From positions 434,001 through 498,000 of the forward strand of contig NZ_JACOFR010000001.1 in the NCBI RefSeq assembly GCF_019455385.1: 64,000 nt of DNA, given 5' to 3'. Origin of the DNA: Bradyrhizobium sp. BR 10289 (GTDB lineage: Bacteria; Pseudomonadota; Alphaproteobacteria; Rhizobiales; Xanthobacteraceae). The notes beneath the pieces are model-generated. The model was not told the origin of the DNA. It did not search any database and was given only the letters and a program-made list of their open reading frames with translations. Below, piece after piece: positions 53,324 to 63,002 of the stretch; within the stretch, counting starts at the first letter, position 1; each line of letters opens with the position of its first letter. The translations under genes were made by a program, and so were the position numbers.

Positions 53324-54346
53324 ATGCGCGTCTTCACCCGGCTGATCCTCGCCGTATCGGCGATCGGTCTTTCCGTCCTCTCGGCGCAGGCCGGCGAGCC
53401 CGAAAAGGCCAAGCTCAAGATCGCCGTCGGCTCTCAGATACTCAACTACATGCCGCTCGAACTCGGCGTGAAACTCGGCATGTTCAAGGAGGAGGGGCTC
53501 GACGTCACCGTTGAGAACTTCCAGGCCGGTGGCTCGAAGGCCCTCCAGGCGCTGATCGGCGGTTCGGTCGACGGCACCGTCGGCTTCTACGACCACACGA
53601 TCCAGATGCAGGCGCAGGGCAAGGAGATCTCCTGCGTATTCCTGCTCAACGACATCCCCGGCGTGCTGCTCGGAGTCCGCAACGACCTCGCCGACAAGGT
53701 CAAGACCGGAGCCGACCTCAAGGGGCTCAAGCTCGGCATTACGGCGCCCGGCTCGTCGACCGACACCATGGCACGCTACTACATCAAGAAAGCCGGGCTC
53801 GGGCCGCGCGACGTCAACATCATCGCGGTCGGCAGCGGCGCGCCGGGCATGGTCGCGCTCGAAGCCAAGAACATCGACGCGCTCGTCTATTTCGATCCGA
53901 TTGCGACGCTGCTGGCGCGCAAGAACTCGGCGACGCCGCTGTTCGACGCGCGTACGATCGAGGGCTCAAAGCAGGCCTTCGGCGGCATCTATCCGACAGC
54001 CTGCCTCTATCTCCAGCAGTCGTTCATCGACAAGAACCCGGAGACGGTGCAGCGTCTCGTCAACGCGTTCCTGAAGACGCACCGCTGGATCAACTCGGTC
54101 CCGACCGAGCAGCTCGTCGATGCGATCCCCGCCGGCTACAAGACCGACAATCGCGACGTGAACATCGAGATCATGAAGGCCTCGAAGGCGCTGTTCTCGC
54201 AGACGGGCCGGATGGACGCCGAAGCCGCCAAGGTCCCGCTCGCAGTCCTGAGCGACTACGATCCCAAGATCGCGGCCGCCAAGATCGACCTCACCAAGAC
54301 CTTCACCAATCGCTTCGCCGAGCGCGCTGCCGAGCAACTGAAGTAG
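53324..54346 (+). CDS. ABC transporter substrate-binding protein (NMT1/TauA-like)
   Basis: The 340-residue protein has a signal peptide ending …VLSAQAGEP and the NMT1/SsuA-like core KLKIAVGSQILNYMPLELGVKLGMFKEEGLDVTVENFQAGGSKALQALIGGSVDGTVG. Such proteins carry small organic acids, sulfonates or thiamine precursors. GGAGG precedes the ATG at 53324 by six bases. The ligand is unknown, though the downstream enzymes suggest an organic acid or lactone. Confidence 0.92.
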   Translation: MRVFTRLILAVSAIGLSVLSAQAGEPEKAKLKIAVGSQILNYMPLELGVKLGMFKEEGLDVTVENFQAGGSKALQALIGGSVDGTVGFYDHTIQMQAQGKEISCVFLLNDIPGVLLGVRNDLADKVKTGADLKGLKLGITAPGSSTDTMARYYIKKAGLGPRDVNIIAVGSGAPGMVALEAKNIDALVYFDPIATLLARKNSATPLFDARTIEGSKQAFGGIYPTACLYLQQSFIDKNPETVQRLVNAFLKTHRWINSVPTEQLVDAIPAGYKTDNRDVNIEIMKASKALFSQTGRMDAEAAKVPLAVLSDYDPKIAAAKIDLTKTFTNRFAERAAEQLK

Positions 54347-54357
54347 GGGCCAACGGA

Positions 54358-55602
54358 ATGTCCTTGCCGCTCACCGGCATCCGCGTCCTCGACCTGTCCA
54401 ATGTGCTGGCCGGTCCGTTCTGCGGCTACCATCTCGCGCGCCTCGGCGCCGAGGTGATCAAGATCGAGAAACCTGATGGCGGTGACCTGGCGCGACGCCT
54501 CGGCGCCGATCCGACGCAGGGGGAGCGGCTCCAGGGCCTGTCCTTCGTTGCCGTCAACGCCGGCAAGCAATCGGTTGCGCTCGATCTGAAGTCGGAGGCG
54601 GGAAGGGAGGTGTTCCTGCGCTTCGTCGCCAAGACGGACGTGGTTCTGGAGAATTTTCGACCCAAGGTGATGGAGCGGCTCGGCCTTGGATACGACGTGC
54701 TGAGCCGGCACAATCCGCGGCTGGTTTATTGCGCGATCTCGGGCTTCGGCCAGACCGGGCCATGGGCGAAGCGGCCGGCCTATGACCAGATCGTGCAGGG
54801 CCTGTCGGGTGCGATGAGCGTGACGGGCGATGCGCAGTCCGCGCCGCTGCGTACGGGATTTCCGATTTCCGACACCATCGCCGGACTGACGGCGGCCTTT
54901 GCCATCAGCTCCGCGCTGGTGGATCAGCGGCAAACCGGCCGCGGCCGCTTCATCGACGTGTCGCTGCTCGAAGCAACCGTCGCTGCGATGGGCTGGGTCG
55001 TTTCCAACCACCTCAATGCCGGCGTCGAACCGGAACCGATGGGCAACGAGAACTTCACCGCCGCGCCCTCCGGCACGTTCAGGACCGCGACTGGGCCGCT
55101 CAACATCGCCGCCAACGAGCAGAAGCAGTTTCAGACCTTGTGCGGTCTGATCGGCCGAGCTGAGCTCGCGACCGATCCGCGTTTTGCCAAACGCGAGACG
55201 CGCAAGGCCAACCGCGCGGCGCTGAACCAGGCGCTCAACGATGCGCTGGGCGCAAAGGCGGCGGAGGATTGGGAGCGCGAACTTAACGCAGCCGGCGTGC
55301 CGGCAGGCTGCGTGCTGACGGTGCCGCAAATCCTCACCCAGCCGCAACTGCTCGAGCGCCGCTTTGTCGAAACGTTGCCGGCTGAGCCGGACCAAGGACG
55401 ACCACTGCGGATCACGCGGCCGGGCTTCCGGCTCGACGAGGACTTTCCGGTGCCGACGTCGCCGCCCGAGCTCGGCGCCGATACCGAACGCTGGCTCGCG
55501 CAACTCGGCTACTCCGAGGAGGCCATCGCCCGCCTTGTCACGAGCGGCGCGGCCGCAGCGGTGGCCACGAACAGGAACGGCACGAAGCGGAGCGCACAAT
55601 GA
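54358..55602 (+). CDS. CaiB/BaiF-type CoA-transferase
   Basis: Class III CoA-transferases move CoA between carboxylic acids through an Asp-anhydride intermediate. The 414-residue protein starts MSLPLTGIRVLDLSNVLAGPFCGYHLARLGAEVIKIEKPDGGD and has the catalytic Asp in RTGFPISDTIAGLTAA (about 172). It begins 11 bp after the binding-protein stop; its stop overlaps the next gene. I infer that it activates the imported acid to its CoA ester. Confidence 0.93.
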   Translation: MSLPLTGIRVLDLSNVLAGPFCGYHLARLGAEVIKIEKPDGGDLARRLGADPTQGERLQGLSFVAVNAGKQSVALDLKSEAGREVFLRFVAKTDVVLENFRPKVMERLGLGYDVLSRHNPRLVYCAISGFGQTGPWAKRPAYDQIVQGLSGAMSVTGDAQSAPLRTGFPISDTIAGLTAAFAISSALVDQRQTGRGRFIDVSLLEATVAAMGWVVSNHLNAGVEPEPMGNENFTAAPSGTFRTATGPLNIAANEQKQFQTLCGLIGRAELATDPRFAKRETRKANRAALNQALNDALGAKAAEDWERELNAAGVPAGCVLTVPQILTQPQLLERRFVETLPAEPDQGRPLRITRPGFRLDEDFPVPTSPPELGADTERWLAQLGYSEEAIARLVTSGAAAAVATNRNGTKRSAQ

Positions 55603-56429
55603 GCGACGAGAGCGCATTACGGGACGCGGCTGCGCAATGGTGGCGGACGTCGATATGCGATATCGCCCCCGGGCGCATCGCCTATCGGGGCTATCCGATT
55701 GAGGACCTGATCGGCCGGATCTCGTTTCCGGCGATGATCTGGCTGATGCTGCGCGGGGAGCTGCCGACGGCGGCGCAGGAGCGGCTGCTGCAGGCCGCGC
55801 TGGTCGCCTCCGTCGACCACGGCCCGCATGCCCCCTCGATCGCGATTGCGCAGATGGCGGTGAGCTGCGGCCTGCCGCTCAACGGCGCGATGGCTTCCGC
55901 CATCAACACCCTCGATGACGTTCATGGCGGCGCCGGCGAGCAGGCGGTCGAACTCTATGACGACGTCTTGCGGCGAAGCGAGACCGCAGAGATCGACGCA
56001 GCCGCAGGCGCGGCCATCGATCATTTCACCGCGACCCGCAGCAAGTACCTGCCGGGCTTCGGCCACCGTTTTCATCCGATCGACCCGCGTGCCGCGCCGC
56101 TGCTCGCGTTGGTGGACGCGGCAGCGGCCGAGGGCAGCGTCAGCGGCCGCTATGCCGACGCCGCGCGCGCAATCGAGCGCGTGATGCAGGCGCGCAAGGG
56201 CAAGCTGATCCCGATGAACATCGACGGCGCGACCGCGGTGATCTATGGCGAGCTCGGCTTTGCGCCACCGCTTGCGCGGGGCGTGTTTTGCCTGTCGCGC
56301 GCGGTCGGTATACTCGCCCATGCCTGGGAGCAGACCGGGCGTAAGGACCGCAACAAGGGGCCGATGCCGAAGCAGTTTGCCTATAAATATGAGGGGCAGC
56401 CGCGCCGCGCGCTGGACGATCGGTCATGA
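55599..56429 (+). CDS. Citryl-CoA-lyase-like / citrate synthase-fold enzyme
   Basis: The 276-residue protein has the small citrate-synthase-like fold of citryl-CoA lyases, lacking the larger N-terminal part of true citrate synthases. The three catalytic residues are in place: His in DDVHGGAGEQ (about 109), His in PGFGHRFHP (about 156) and Asp in PMNIDGAT (about 209), with spacing like the His274-His320-Asp375 triad of citrate synthase. It should cleave a 3-hydroxy-3-carboxyacyl-CoA into acetyl-CoA (or another acyl-CoA) and an oxo acid, or run the reverse. Four-base overlaps on both sides. Confidence 0.88.
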   Translation: MSDESALRDAAAQWWRTSICDIAPGRIAYRGYPIEDLIGRISFPAMIWLMLRGELPTAAQERLLQAALVASVDHGPHAPSIAIAQMAVSCGLPLNGAMASAINTLDDVHGGAGEQAVELYDDVLRRSETAEIDAAAGAAIDHFTATRSKYLPGFGHRFHPIDPRAAPLLALVDAAAAEGSVSGRYADAARAIERVMQARKGKLIPMNIDGATAVIYGELGFAPPLARGVFCLSRAVGILAHAWEQTGRKDRNKGPMPKQFAYKYEGQPRRALDDRS

Positions 56430-57322
56430 TGTATCTCGACACGCCGCCGCGCCGCCTCGAGACCCGCGTCTTCTCGGCGATGCCCGCAGAGTTCCGGCGC
56501 CCCGGCGTCCGCTCGGACTGGGCTGATGCCAACCGCGGCGGTCATCCCGTCGACAGTTTCATCGAGGGGCCGGCGTTCGATGCGGAGGGCAATCTCTACG
56601 TCGTCGACATCCCGTTCGGCCGCATCTTCCGGATCGCACGCGACGGGGCGTGGTCCTTGATCGCCGAATATCGGGGATGGCCGAACGGCCTGAAGATCGC
56701 GCCCGACGGCCGCATTCTCGTGGCCGATTACATGAACGGCATCATGGAGCTCGATCCCGGACGCGGCACGATCACGCCCATCCTGGCGCATCGCAACTCG
56801 GAGTCCTTCAAAGGCTGCAACGACCTGCATATCGCCTCGAACGGCGATGTCTATTTCACCGATCAGGGCCAGACCGGACTGCATGATCCAAGCGGCCGGG
56901 TCTTTCGCCTCCGCACCGACGGCCGTCTCGACTGCCTGATCTCGAATGGGCCGAGCCCGAACGGCCTTGTGCTGAGTCCGGATGAGACGGTGCTGTTCGT
57001 CGCGATGACGCGCGACAACAGCGTCTGGCGCGTGCCGCTGATGCGCGATGGCGGCGTCGCCAAGGTCGGGCGCTTCGCCTCGTTCTTCGGCACCAGCGGG
57101 CCGGACGGGCTGACGGTGGACCGTGAGGGACGGCTGTTCGTCGCGCATGCCTCGCTTGGCCATGTCTTCGTGCTGGCGCCGAACGGTGAGTGCATCGCAC
57201 GGATCAAATCATGCGCCGGGCAGACCTGCACCAACGTGGCGCTCGATCAGACCGGCGAGACCCTGATGATCACGGAATCGTCGAGCGGATCGGTGTTGAT
57301 GGCCGCGTCCGAGCTTTCATGA
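56426..57322 (+). CDS. SMP-30/gluconolactonase-family lactonase
   Basis: The 298-residue beta-propeller has the SMP-30 metal-ligand motifs: FIEGPAFDAEGNLYVVDI (Glu), GWPNGLKIAPDGRILVADY (Asn), GPSPNGLVLSPDE (Asn) and TSGPDGLTVDREG (Asp). It has no signal peptide, so it works in the cytoplasm. These enzymes hydrolyse sugar or organic-acid lactones. It is the last gene of the operon, overlapping the lyase gene by four bases. Confidence 0.92.
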   Translation: MMYLDTPPRRLETRVFSAMPAEFRRPGVRSDWADANRGGHPVDSFIEGPAFDAEGNLYVVDIPFGRIFRIARDGAWSLIAEYRGWPNGLKIAPDGRILVADYMNGIMELDPGRGTITPILAHRNSESFKGCNDLHIASNGDVYFTDQGQTGLHDPSGRVFRLRTDGRLDCLISNGPSPNGLVLSPDETVLFVAMTRDNSVWRVPLMRDGGVAKVGRFASFFGTSGPDGLTVDREGRLFVAHASLGHVFVLAPNGECIARIKSCAGQTCTNVALDQTGETLMITESSSGSVLMAASELS

Positions 57323-57400
57323 TTGAAATGTAGGACGCGGGCTACCCTGCCGCGAAGGTGCGGCCATGGGTTGCTTGGGCGGTCATCGATTTTGCATGAC

Positions 57401-57443
57401 GCTGGCAGCCCGTTAGAGCGCGATTGTTTCGATTTGATGACAG
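57401..57443 (-). repeat. Second copy of the PHO-box promoter block
   Basis: Forty-three bases match 50750-50792 at 39 positions, including CTGTCAT-CAAA and GCTCTAACGGGCTG. It lies on the minus strand, 79 bp past the lactonase stop, and points toward that operon. No gene follows on that strand in the expected direction. It could drive an antisense or small RNA, or be a dispersed repeat. Apart from this element, 57323-57644 shows no gene. Confidence 0.6.
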
Positions 57444-57644
57444 GGCGGCCGATGCGCTCGTGGCCAGCGCCGATTTGGCGGTGGCGCTGCAACCTCATGT
57501 TGCGATTGAGACACAGTCAGACGGGATTCGATCAGCCGTTGAACCGGGTCAGGCCCACACCCATGGCTAGGCGACTGGGAACCGGCTAGCCATTAACGGT
57601 CTGAAACGACTGGACACGATTCATCACGCGGTTCTGGAATTGGA

Positions 57645-60600
57645 ATGATCGGGGCAGGTTTGTCGAGGCCCGCACGCCGGGTGATTGCGTTCATTGATTC
57701 ATTTGAGCAGACGCGGGCAGCTGTGGGCGAAAGCGTCCTGGCTGCGGGGCGAGGAAGCCGGACCGCCAGTCGGGCAACCAAGATAGGCCTGCTCGCCCTT
57801 GCGTTGGCGAGTACGAGCCTGTCGAGCGTCTGTGCGCAGACCTGGGGCGACACCGGCTCGACCACAACGACCGCCGACTACAATCTCGGCACCAACTGGG
57901 GCACGACGCCGGTGGGGGCGCCGCCGGTGACCGCGGGGCAGGCGGCGACGTTTTCGTCGACGGGCAGCGCGACCGTCACGGTCACATCAGGTCCAATCAC
58001 GCCCGATTCCTGGACCTTCAGCGCCAACGCAAAGAGCTTCACCATCAGCGGCCAGGCCGTGAACTTCAACGGCGCCGGGCCGAACATCGTCAACAACGCA
58101 AGCGCCGGCCAGTCGATCTCGATCAGCAACAACATGACCGGGACCGCGATTTCGCAGGCCGGGGCAAGTACGCTGACGCTGTCGGGCACCAATTCATTTA
58201 CCGCCGTCAGCGTCACGGCAGGCCAATTGGTCAATGCCGGCACGCTCACGACGACCAGTGGAATCGCAAATGGTGCTGGTGGAACGTTCACGAATGGCGG
58301 AGCTGGCCTCGCAACCGTGAATGGCGGTCTCACGAACGCGGGCACCGCGACCAACAATAGCCTGATCGATGTTCTGACGAACACGGGCGGCACCTTCATC
58401 AATAACGGCGGAGGCTTCATATCGGCGGCCTCGACCGTGTCTGGCGGGTCCGTGAGCAATTCCGGACATTTCAATGCAACGATGGCGGTGACGGGCGGTA
58501 CCTTCACGAACAATGTCTTCGGCAGTGTGGCTGGAACGACGACCAACAACGGAGGCACTGTCAACAACAACGGCTCGCTCGCCGCGGTGACCAATACGTC
58601 CGGGACATTCAACTCCAATGGCGGCAGCATTGGCGGAGCGGTGAGCAATTCCGGCGCCTTTTTCGTCATTGGGTCGTCTGTTGCAAACGGCACGTTCGCC
58701 AATGGGTCAGGCGGCTCGTTCACTGTCGGCGCTAACTACAGCATTGCGCAACTCCTCACGAATTCGGGTACGATCTCCGTGGCGGGGGGCGCTGCGTTGT
58801 CGGCCGCGGGCGGTATTGCCAACAATGCTGGCACTTTCACAAACAGCGGGACGTTGAGCACGATAGATGCCGGACTTTTCGGTATCACCAACGCCGCTGG
58901 CGCGACGTTCACCAGCACGGGCACGGTCTATGGCGCGCTTACGAACTCCGGTGCGGTAAATGCCGCCGGCAGGATCTTTGGCGACATTACCAACCAGACC
59001 GGCGGCAACTTCACGGTCACCGGGAATCTGATTGCGAGTGGCGCAGTGACCGCCGGCGACGGTGCGTACTTCACGGTCTCGGGTGGCGACATCACCGGCA
59101 TCAGCACGTTCACCAACAACACCGTCGGCATGATCTTCTTTACGCAGATCGATGCGGGACGGTCGCTGACGGCGGCCAATGTGGTCAACAACGGCAATAT
59201 GATCGTCTCGGGTACGCTGAACGCGACGAACAGCTTTGCCAGTGCGATCGGGAGCACCATCCTCGTCGACACGACCGGCACGATCAATGGATCGGTCGAC
59301 GCCGCCGGCGGATACATCCAGCTCTACGGCACCATCAACGGAAACCTCACGCTTTCGGGCAGCCTTGCCCATATGAACAGCTATGGAGGCCGCGTCTCCG
59401 GCCGGGTGAACCTGGCAGCCAGCGGAGCGCTGGTTTACTCGACGTCGGGCGGCGCGACCTACGGGTCGCTTGCCGGCGTCGCGGGGACCCAGGCCGACGT
59501 TGGTGGATTCACGCTGACCGTCGGAGGCGACAACTCGGATTCGATATTCGCGGGCGCGATTATCGGCACCGGCAATTTCGTCAAGACCGGCTCCGGAACG
59601 ATGTTGCTGTCGGGCAATAGCGGCACATACACCGGCACCACGACCGTGAATGGCGGCACCTTGATGGTGAATGGCTCGCTCGCGGCGTCCGCCGTGACAG
59701 TCAACGACGGCGGGTCGCTCAATGGATCCGGCACGCTTGGCGCAACCCAGGTCAATTCCGGCGGCTTGCTTGCGCCCGGCAGCTTTGCGCCGGGCACGTC
59801 GATGACGCTCGCCAGCCTCGCGATGCAGTCCGGCGCGGCCTATCTCGTCTTCGTCGATCCCACGACCTCGACCTTTGCGACTGTGACCGGTAACGCGTCG
59901 CTTGGCGGTGCTACCGTGGGCGCTGCCTTTTTCCCGGGCAGCTATGTCACGAAGCGATATACCATCCTCAACGCCGGCAGCATCACGGGCTCGTTCGATC
60001 CCACTGTGCTCTCGTTCGGGCTGCCGGCGGGTTTTCACACCAGCTTGAGCCAGGACGCGAACCACGCCTATCTGGATCTCGCGCTGAGCTTCGCACCGCC
60101 CTCGGGCAGCCTGAACGGCAATCAGCAGAACGTCGGCAACGCGATCATCAACTTCTTCAACACGAACGGCACCATCCCGATCGCGTTCGGCGGCCTCGGG
60201 CCGACGGGGTTGGCTCAGCTCTCCGGCGAGGTCGGCAGCGCGCCGCAGCAGACGACGTTCGGCGCGATGACCCAGTTCATGGGAGTCATGACGGACCCCT
60301 TCGTCGCCGGGCGCGACGATGCCGCGGGCTCGGGTGGCGCCTCCAGCGCTTACGCCGAGGAGAGTATGGCTTATGCGGCAAGCGGCAAGGGGAGCACGAG
60401 GCGTGAGCGCGAGGCCTACGCGGCCATGTCGACCAAGGCGCCGGCTGCACCCGCGTTCGGGCAGCGCTGGAGCGTCTGGGCGGCGGGTTTTGGCGGCTCG
60501 CAGACGACCGACGGCAGTCCTGTCACCGGCTCGAACAACACCACCAGCAGCCTCTACGGGACGGCGGTCGGCGCTGACTATCGCATCTCGCGCGACACGC

Positions 60601-61304
60601 TGGTCGGCTTTGCACTCGCCGGCGGCGGCACCAATTTCGCGACCGCCAACAATCTGGGCGGCGGCCGCTCCGACCTGTTCCAGGCCGGCGTGCATGTTCG
60701 GCACGTCGTCGGCCCCGCCTACATCTCCGGCGCGCTCGCCTATGGCTGGCAGAACGTCGTCACCGATCGCACGGTCACCGTCGCCGGTCTCGATCGGCTG
60801 CGCGCCGAGTTCAATGCCAATGCCTATTCCGGCCGGCTCGAGGGCGGCTACCGCTTTGTGACGCAGGGCATCGGCCTTGCGCCCTATGCCGCTGCGCAAT
60901 TCACGACCTTTGATCTGCCCTCCTATGCCGAGCATGCGATCGTCGGCAGCAACCAGTTTGCGCTGGCCTACAACGGCAAGAGCGTCACGGATACGCGCAG
61001 CGAACTCGGCCTGCGGACCGACAAATCTTTCGCGGCGCCGGACGGGATCATTACGCTGCGCGGGCGCGCCGCCTGGGCGCACGACTTCAATCCGGACCGC
61101 GCCGTCGGGGCGACCTTCCAGGCACTGCCCGGCGCAAGCTTCGTGGTGAACGGCGCGGCCATGGCCGCCGACGCGGCACTCGTGACCGGCGCCATCGAGA
61201 GGAAATGGCTGAGCGGCTGGTCGGCCGCCGGGACATTCGAGGGCGAATTCTCCAACGTCACACGCTCCTACGCCGGCAAAGGCGTCGTGCGCTATGCGTG
61301 GTAG
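57645..61304 (+). CDS. Large autotransporter adhesin-like protein
   Basis: This 1219-residue protein has an extended N-terminus and signal peptide (SRATKIGLLALALASTSLSSVCA|Q). A long passenger (about 66-900) is made of Asn/Gly/Thr-rich repeats around GGTFTNNG and NSG, including a passenger-associated transport repeat near 640-680 (VKTGSGTMLLSGNSGTYTGTTTVNGGTL). A C-terminal autotransporter barrel from about residue 940 (RWSVWAAGFGGSQTTDG) ends in VVRYAW. The passenger should form a beta-helix on the cell surface. Its role may be adhesion or interaction with hosts, by analogy only. The ATG at 57645 follows a TTGGAA. Confidence 0.92.
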   Translation: MIGAGLSRPARRVIAFIDSFEQTRAAVGESVLAAGRGSRTASRATKIGLLALALASTSLSSVCAQTWGDTGSTTTTADYNLGTNWGTTPVGAPPVTAGQAATFSSTGSATVTVTSGPITPDSWTFSANAKSFTISGQAVNFNGAGPNIVNNASAGQSISISNNMTGTAISQAGASTLTLSGTNSFTAVSVTAGQLVNAGTLTTTSGIANGAGGTFTNGGAGLATVNGGLTNAGTATNNSLIDVLTNTGGTFINNGGGFISAASTVSGGSVSNSGHFNATMAVTGGTFTNNVFGSVAGTTTNNGGTVNNNGSLAAVTNTSGTFNSNGGSIGGAVSNSGAFFVIGSSVANGTFANGSGGSFTVGANYSIAQLLTNSGTISVAGGAALSAAGGIANNAGTFTNSGTLSTIDAGLFGITNAAGATFTSTGTVYGALTNSGAVNAAGRIFGDITNQTGGNFTVTGNLIASGAVTAGDGAYFTVSGGDITGISTFTNNTVGMIFFTQIDAGRSLTAANVVNNGNMIVSGTLNATNSFASAIGSTILVDTTGTINGSVDAAGGYIQLYGTINGNLTLSGSLAHMNSYGGRVSGRVNLAASGALVYSTSGGATYGSLAGVAGTQADVGGFTLTVGGDNSDSIFAGAIIGTGNFVKTGSGTMLLSGNSGTYTGTTTVNGGTLMVNGSLAASAVTVNDGGSLNGSGTLGATQVNSGGLLAPGSFAPGTSMTLASLAMQSGAAYLVFVDPTTSTFATVTGNASLGGATVGAAFFPGSYVTKRYTILNAGSITGSFDPTVLSFGLPAGFHTSLSQDANHAYLDLALSFAPPSGSLNGNQQNVGNAIINFFNTNGTIPIAFGGLGPTGLAQLSGEVGSAPQQTTFGAMTQFMGVMTDPFVAGRDDAAGSGGASSAYAEESMAYAASGKGSTRREREAYAAMSTKAPAAPAFGQRWSVWAAGFGGSQTTDGSPVTGSNNTTSSLYGTAVGADYRISRDTLVGFALAGGGTNFATANNLGGGRSDLFQAGVHVRHVVGPAYISGALAYGWQNVVTDRTVTVAGLDRLRAEFNANAYSGRLEGGYRFVTQGIGLAPYAAAQFTTFDLPSYAEHAIVGSNQFALAYNGKSVTDTRSELGLRTDKSFAAPDGIITLRGRAAWAHDFNPDRAVGATFQALPGASFVVNGAAMAADAALVTGAIERKWLSGWSAAGTFEGEFSNVTRSYAGKGVVRYAW

Positions 61305-61334
61305 CCGTGCAGCAGCCAGCGGGACGGACGTCCC

Positions 61335-62807
61335 TCACGTCCCGCAGAACGTCTGCAAAACCCGCTGGTCCGGCAGCGGCGGATCGGCGTAGGCCGCATA
61401 CTCCGGCTGGTCCTCGAACGGTTTTGCCAGCACCTTCACCAGTTCCTCGAACGGCGCGTAATTGTCGTCGTTGACGGCGGCCTGGATCACGGCCTCGACG
61501 CGGTGATTGCGCGGGATGAAGAGCGGATTGACGGCGTGCATGGCGGCCTGCCGCTCGCTCGCGCTCTGCGGCTCCAGCGCGATGCGTTCGCGCCAGCGGC
61601 CGGCCCATTCGTCGAAGGCTGCCGGCTCCATGAATTGCGCGCGCACATCAGTGCCGTCATCGGCTGCGGCGTCACCTAGCTTGCGGAACGTCAAGGTGAA
61701 GTCGGCCTGGTTCTTGGCCATGGCGTCGAGCAGGTCCTGGATCAGCGCGTCGTCGCCGTCGCGCTCCGTGAACAGGCCGATCTTCTTGCGCAGGCCCGCC
61801 TGATAGGCGTTGCTGAAGGTCTCGGAGAAGGCGCCGAGAATGTCCTGCGCTTCCGCGACGGCTTTCTCCTGGTCGTCAGACAACAGCGGCAGCAGGCATT
61901 CGGCCAGCCGCGTCAGATTCCACAAGCCGATGCGCGGCTGGTTAGCATAGGCGTAGCGGCCCATCTCGTCGATCGACGAGAACACCTGCGACGGGTTGTA
62001 GGCATCCATGAAGGCGCAGGGGCCGTAATCGATGGTCTCGCCCGAGATGGAACTGTTGTCGGTGTTCATCACGCCGTGGATGAAGCCGACCAGCAGCCAG
62101 CGCGCGATCAGCTCGGCCTGGCGCGCGACGATTGCGGCGAGCAGGGCGTGATAAGGCCGCTCGGCCTGGAGCAGGTCCGGATAATGGCGGGCGATGACGT
62201 GTTCGGCGAGCCGGCGGATCGCCTCGGTGTCGCGGCGCACGGCAAAGAACTGGAAGGTGCCGACGCGGATGTGGCTGGAAGCGACGCGCGTCAGCACGGC
62301 GCCAGGCAGCGCGGTCTCGCGGATGACATGCTCGCCGGTGACGACGGCGGCGAGCGAGCGGGTCGTCGGAATGCCCAGCGCAGACATGGCCTCGCTGACG
62401 ATGTATTCGCGCAGCACCGGCCCGAGCGCGGCGCGGCCATCGCCGCGGCGGGAGAACGGCGTGGGGCCGCTGCCCTTGAGCTGGATGTCGCGGCGGACGC
62501 CGTCCTTGTCGATGACCTCGCCGAGCAGGATCGCCCGGCCGTCGCCGAGCTGGGGCACGAACTGCCCGAACTGGTGGCCGGCATAGGCCATGGCGATCGG
62601 ATCGGCGCCATCAGGAACCGTTTTACCGGCCAGGATTTCAGCCCCCTCCGGGGTTTCCAGCAGGTCCGGATCGAGCCCGAGCTGGACCGCCAGGGGGCGG
62701 TTCAGCTTGATCAGCCGGGGGGCGGCGACAGGCGTCGGCGCAACGCGGGCAAAGAAGCTGTCCGGCAGGGCCGAATAGGAGTTCTGGAAGGGGAAATGGA
62801 CCGTCAT
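61335..62807 (-). CDS. selO: Protein adenylyltransferase SelO (YdiU)
   Basis: SelO is a pseudokinase that transfers AMP to Ser/Thr/Tyr residues of proteins, linked to redox stress. From the ATG at 62807 the protein is 490 residues with [18 protein letters not shown], the Gly-rich [25 protein letters not shown] and the catalytic segment [27 protein letters not shown]. The start gives the usual N-terminus; a longer frame to 63008 lies in the aspS promoter. The penultimate-position Cys of the family C-terminus is visible (LQTFCGT). Confidence 0.94.
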   Translation of the reverse strand: MTVHFPFQNSYSALPDSFFARVAPTPVAAPRLIKLNRPLAVQLGLDPDLLETPEGAEILAGKTVPDGADPIAMAYAGHQFGQFVPQLGDGRAILLGEVIDKDGVRRDIQLKGSGPTPFSRRGDGRAALGPVLREYIVSEAMSALGIPTTRSLAAVVTGEHVIRETALPGAVLTRVASSHIRVGTFQFFAVRRDTEAIRRLAEHVIARHYPDLLQAERPYHALLAAIVARQAELIARWLLVGFIHGVMNTDNSSISGETIDYGPCAFMDAYNPSQVFSSIDEMGRYAYANQPRIGLWNLTRLAECLLPLLSDDQEKAVAEAQDILGAFSETFSNAYQAGLRKKIGLFTERDGDDALIQDLLDAMAKNQADFTLTFRKLGDAAADDGTDVRAQFMEPAAFDEWAGRWRERIALEPQSASERQAAMHAVNPLFIPRNHRVEAVIQAAVNDDNYAPFEELVKVLAKPFEDQPEYAAYADPPLPDQRVLQTFCGT

Positions 62808-63002
62808 GGCCTCAAGATAGGGCTGGAACGGCTGATGGCAAAGGCTCCAGCCCGAATTGGCCAAAAATGGGCGTCCTGGGGCGAAATCGGGCCGTTCCCT
62901 TGGTTGCCGCCCCCGGTCTCCCGGGGTAAACCCTGCCGCAACGTCGGACCGGCCGTTACGGTCGTCCGATTCGACCCCTCCGACATTGATTTTGGGACGA
63001 CC

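Noticed and set aside
55599..56429. Annotation as a true citrate synthase
   Set aside because: At 276 residues it lacks much of the large domain, and it sits in a CoA-transferase operon; a citryl-CoA-lyase-like role fits better, although the fold and triad are shared.
58707..61082. 791-codon minus-strand frame inside the autotransporter gene
   Set aside because: It mirrors the repeat-rich passenger and barrel; the plus-strand product has signal peptide, repeats and barrel in the right order.
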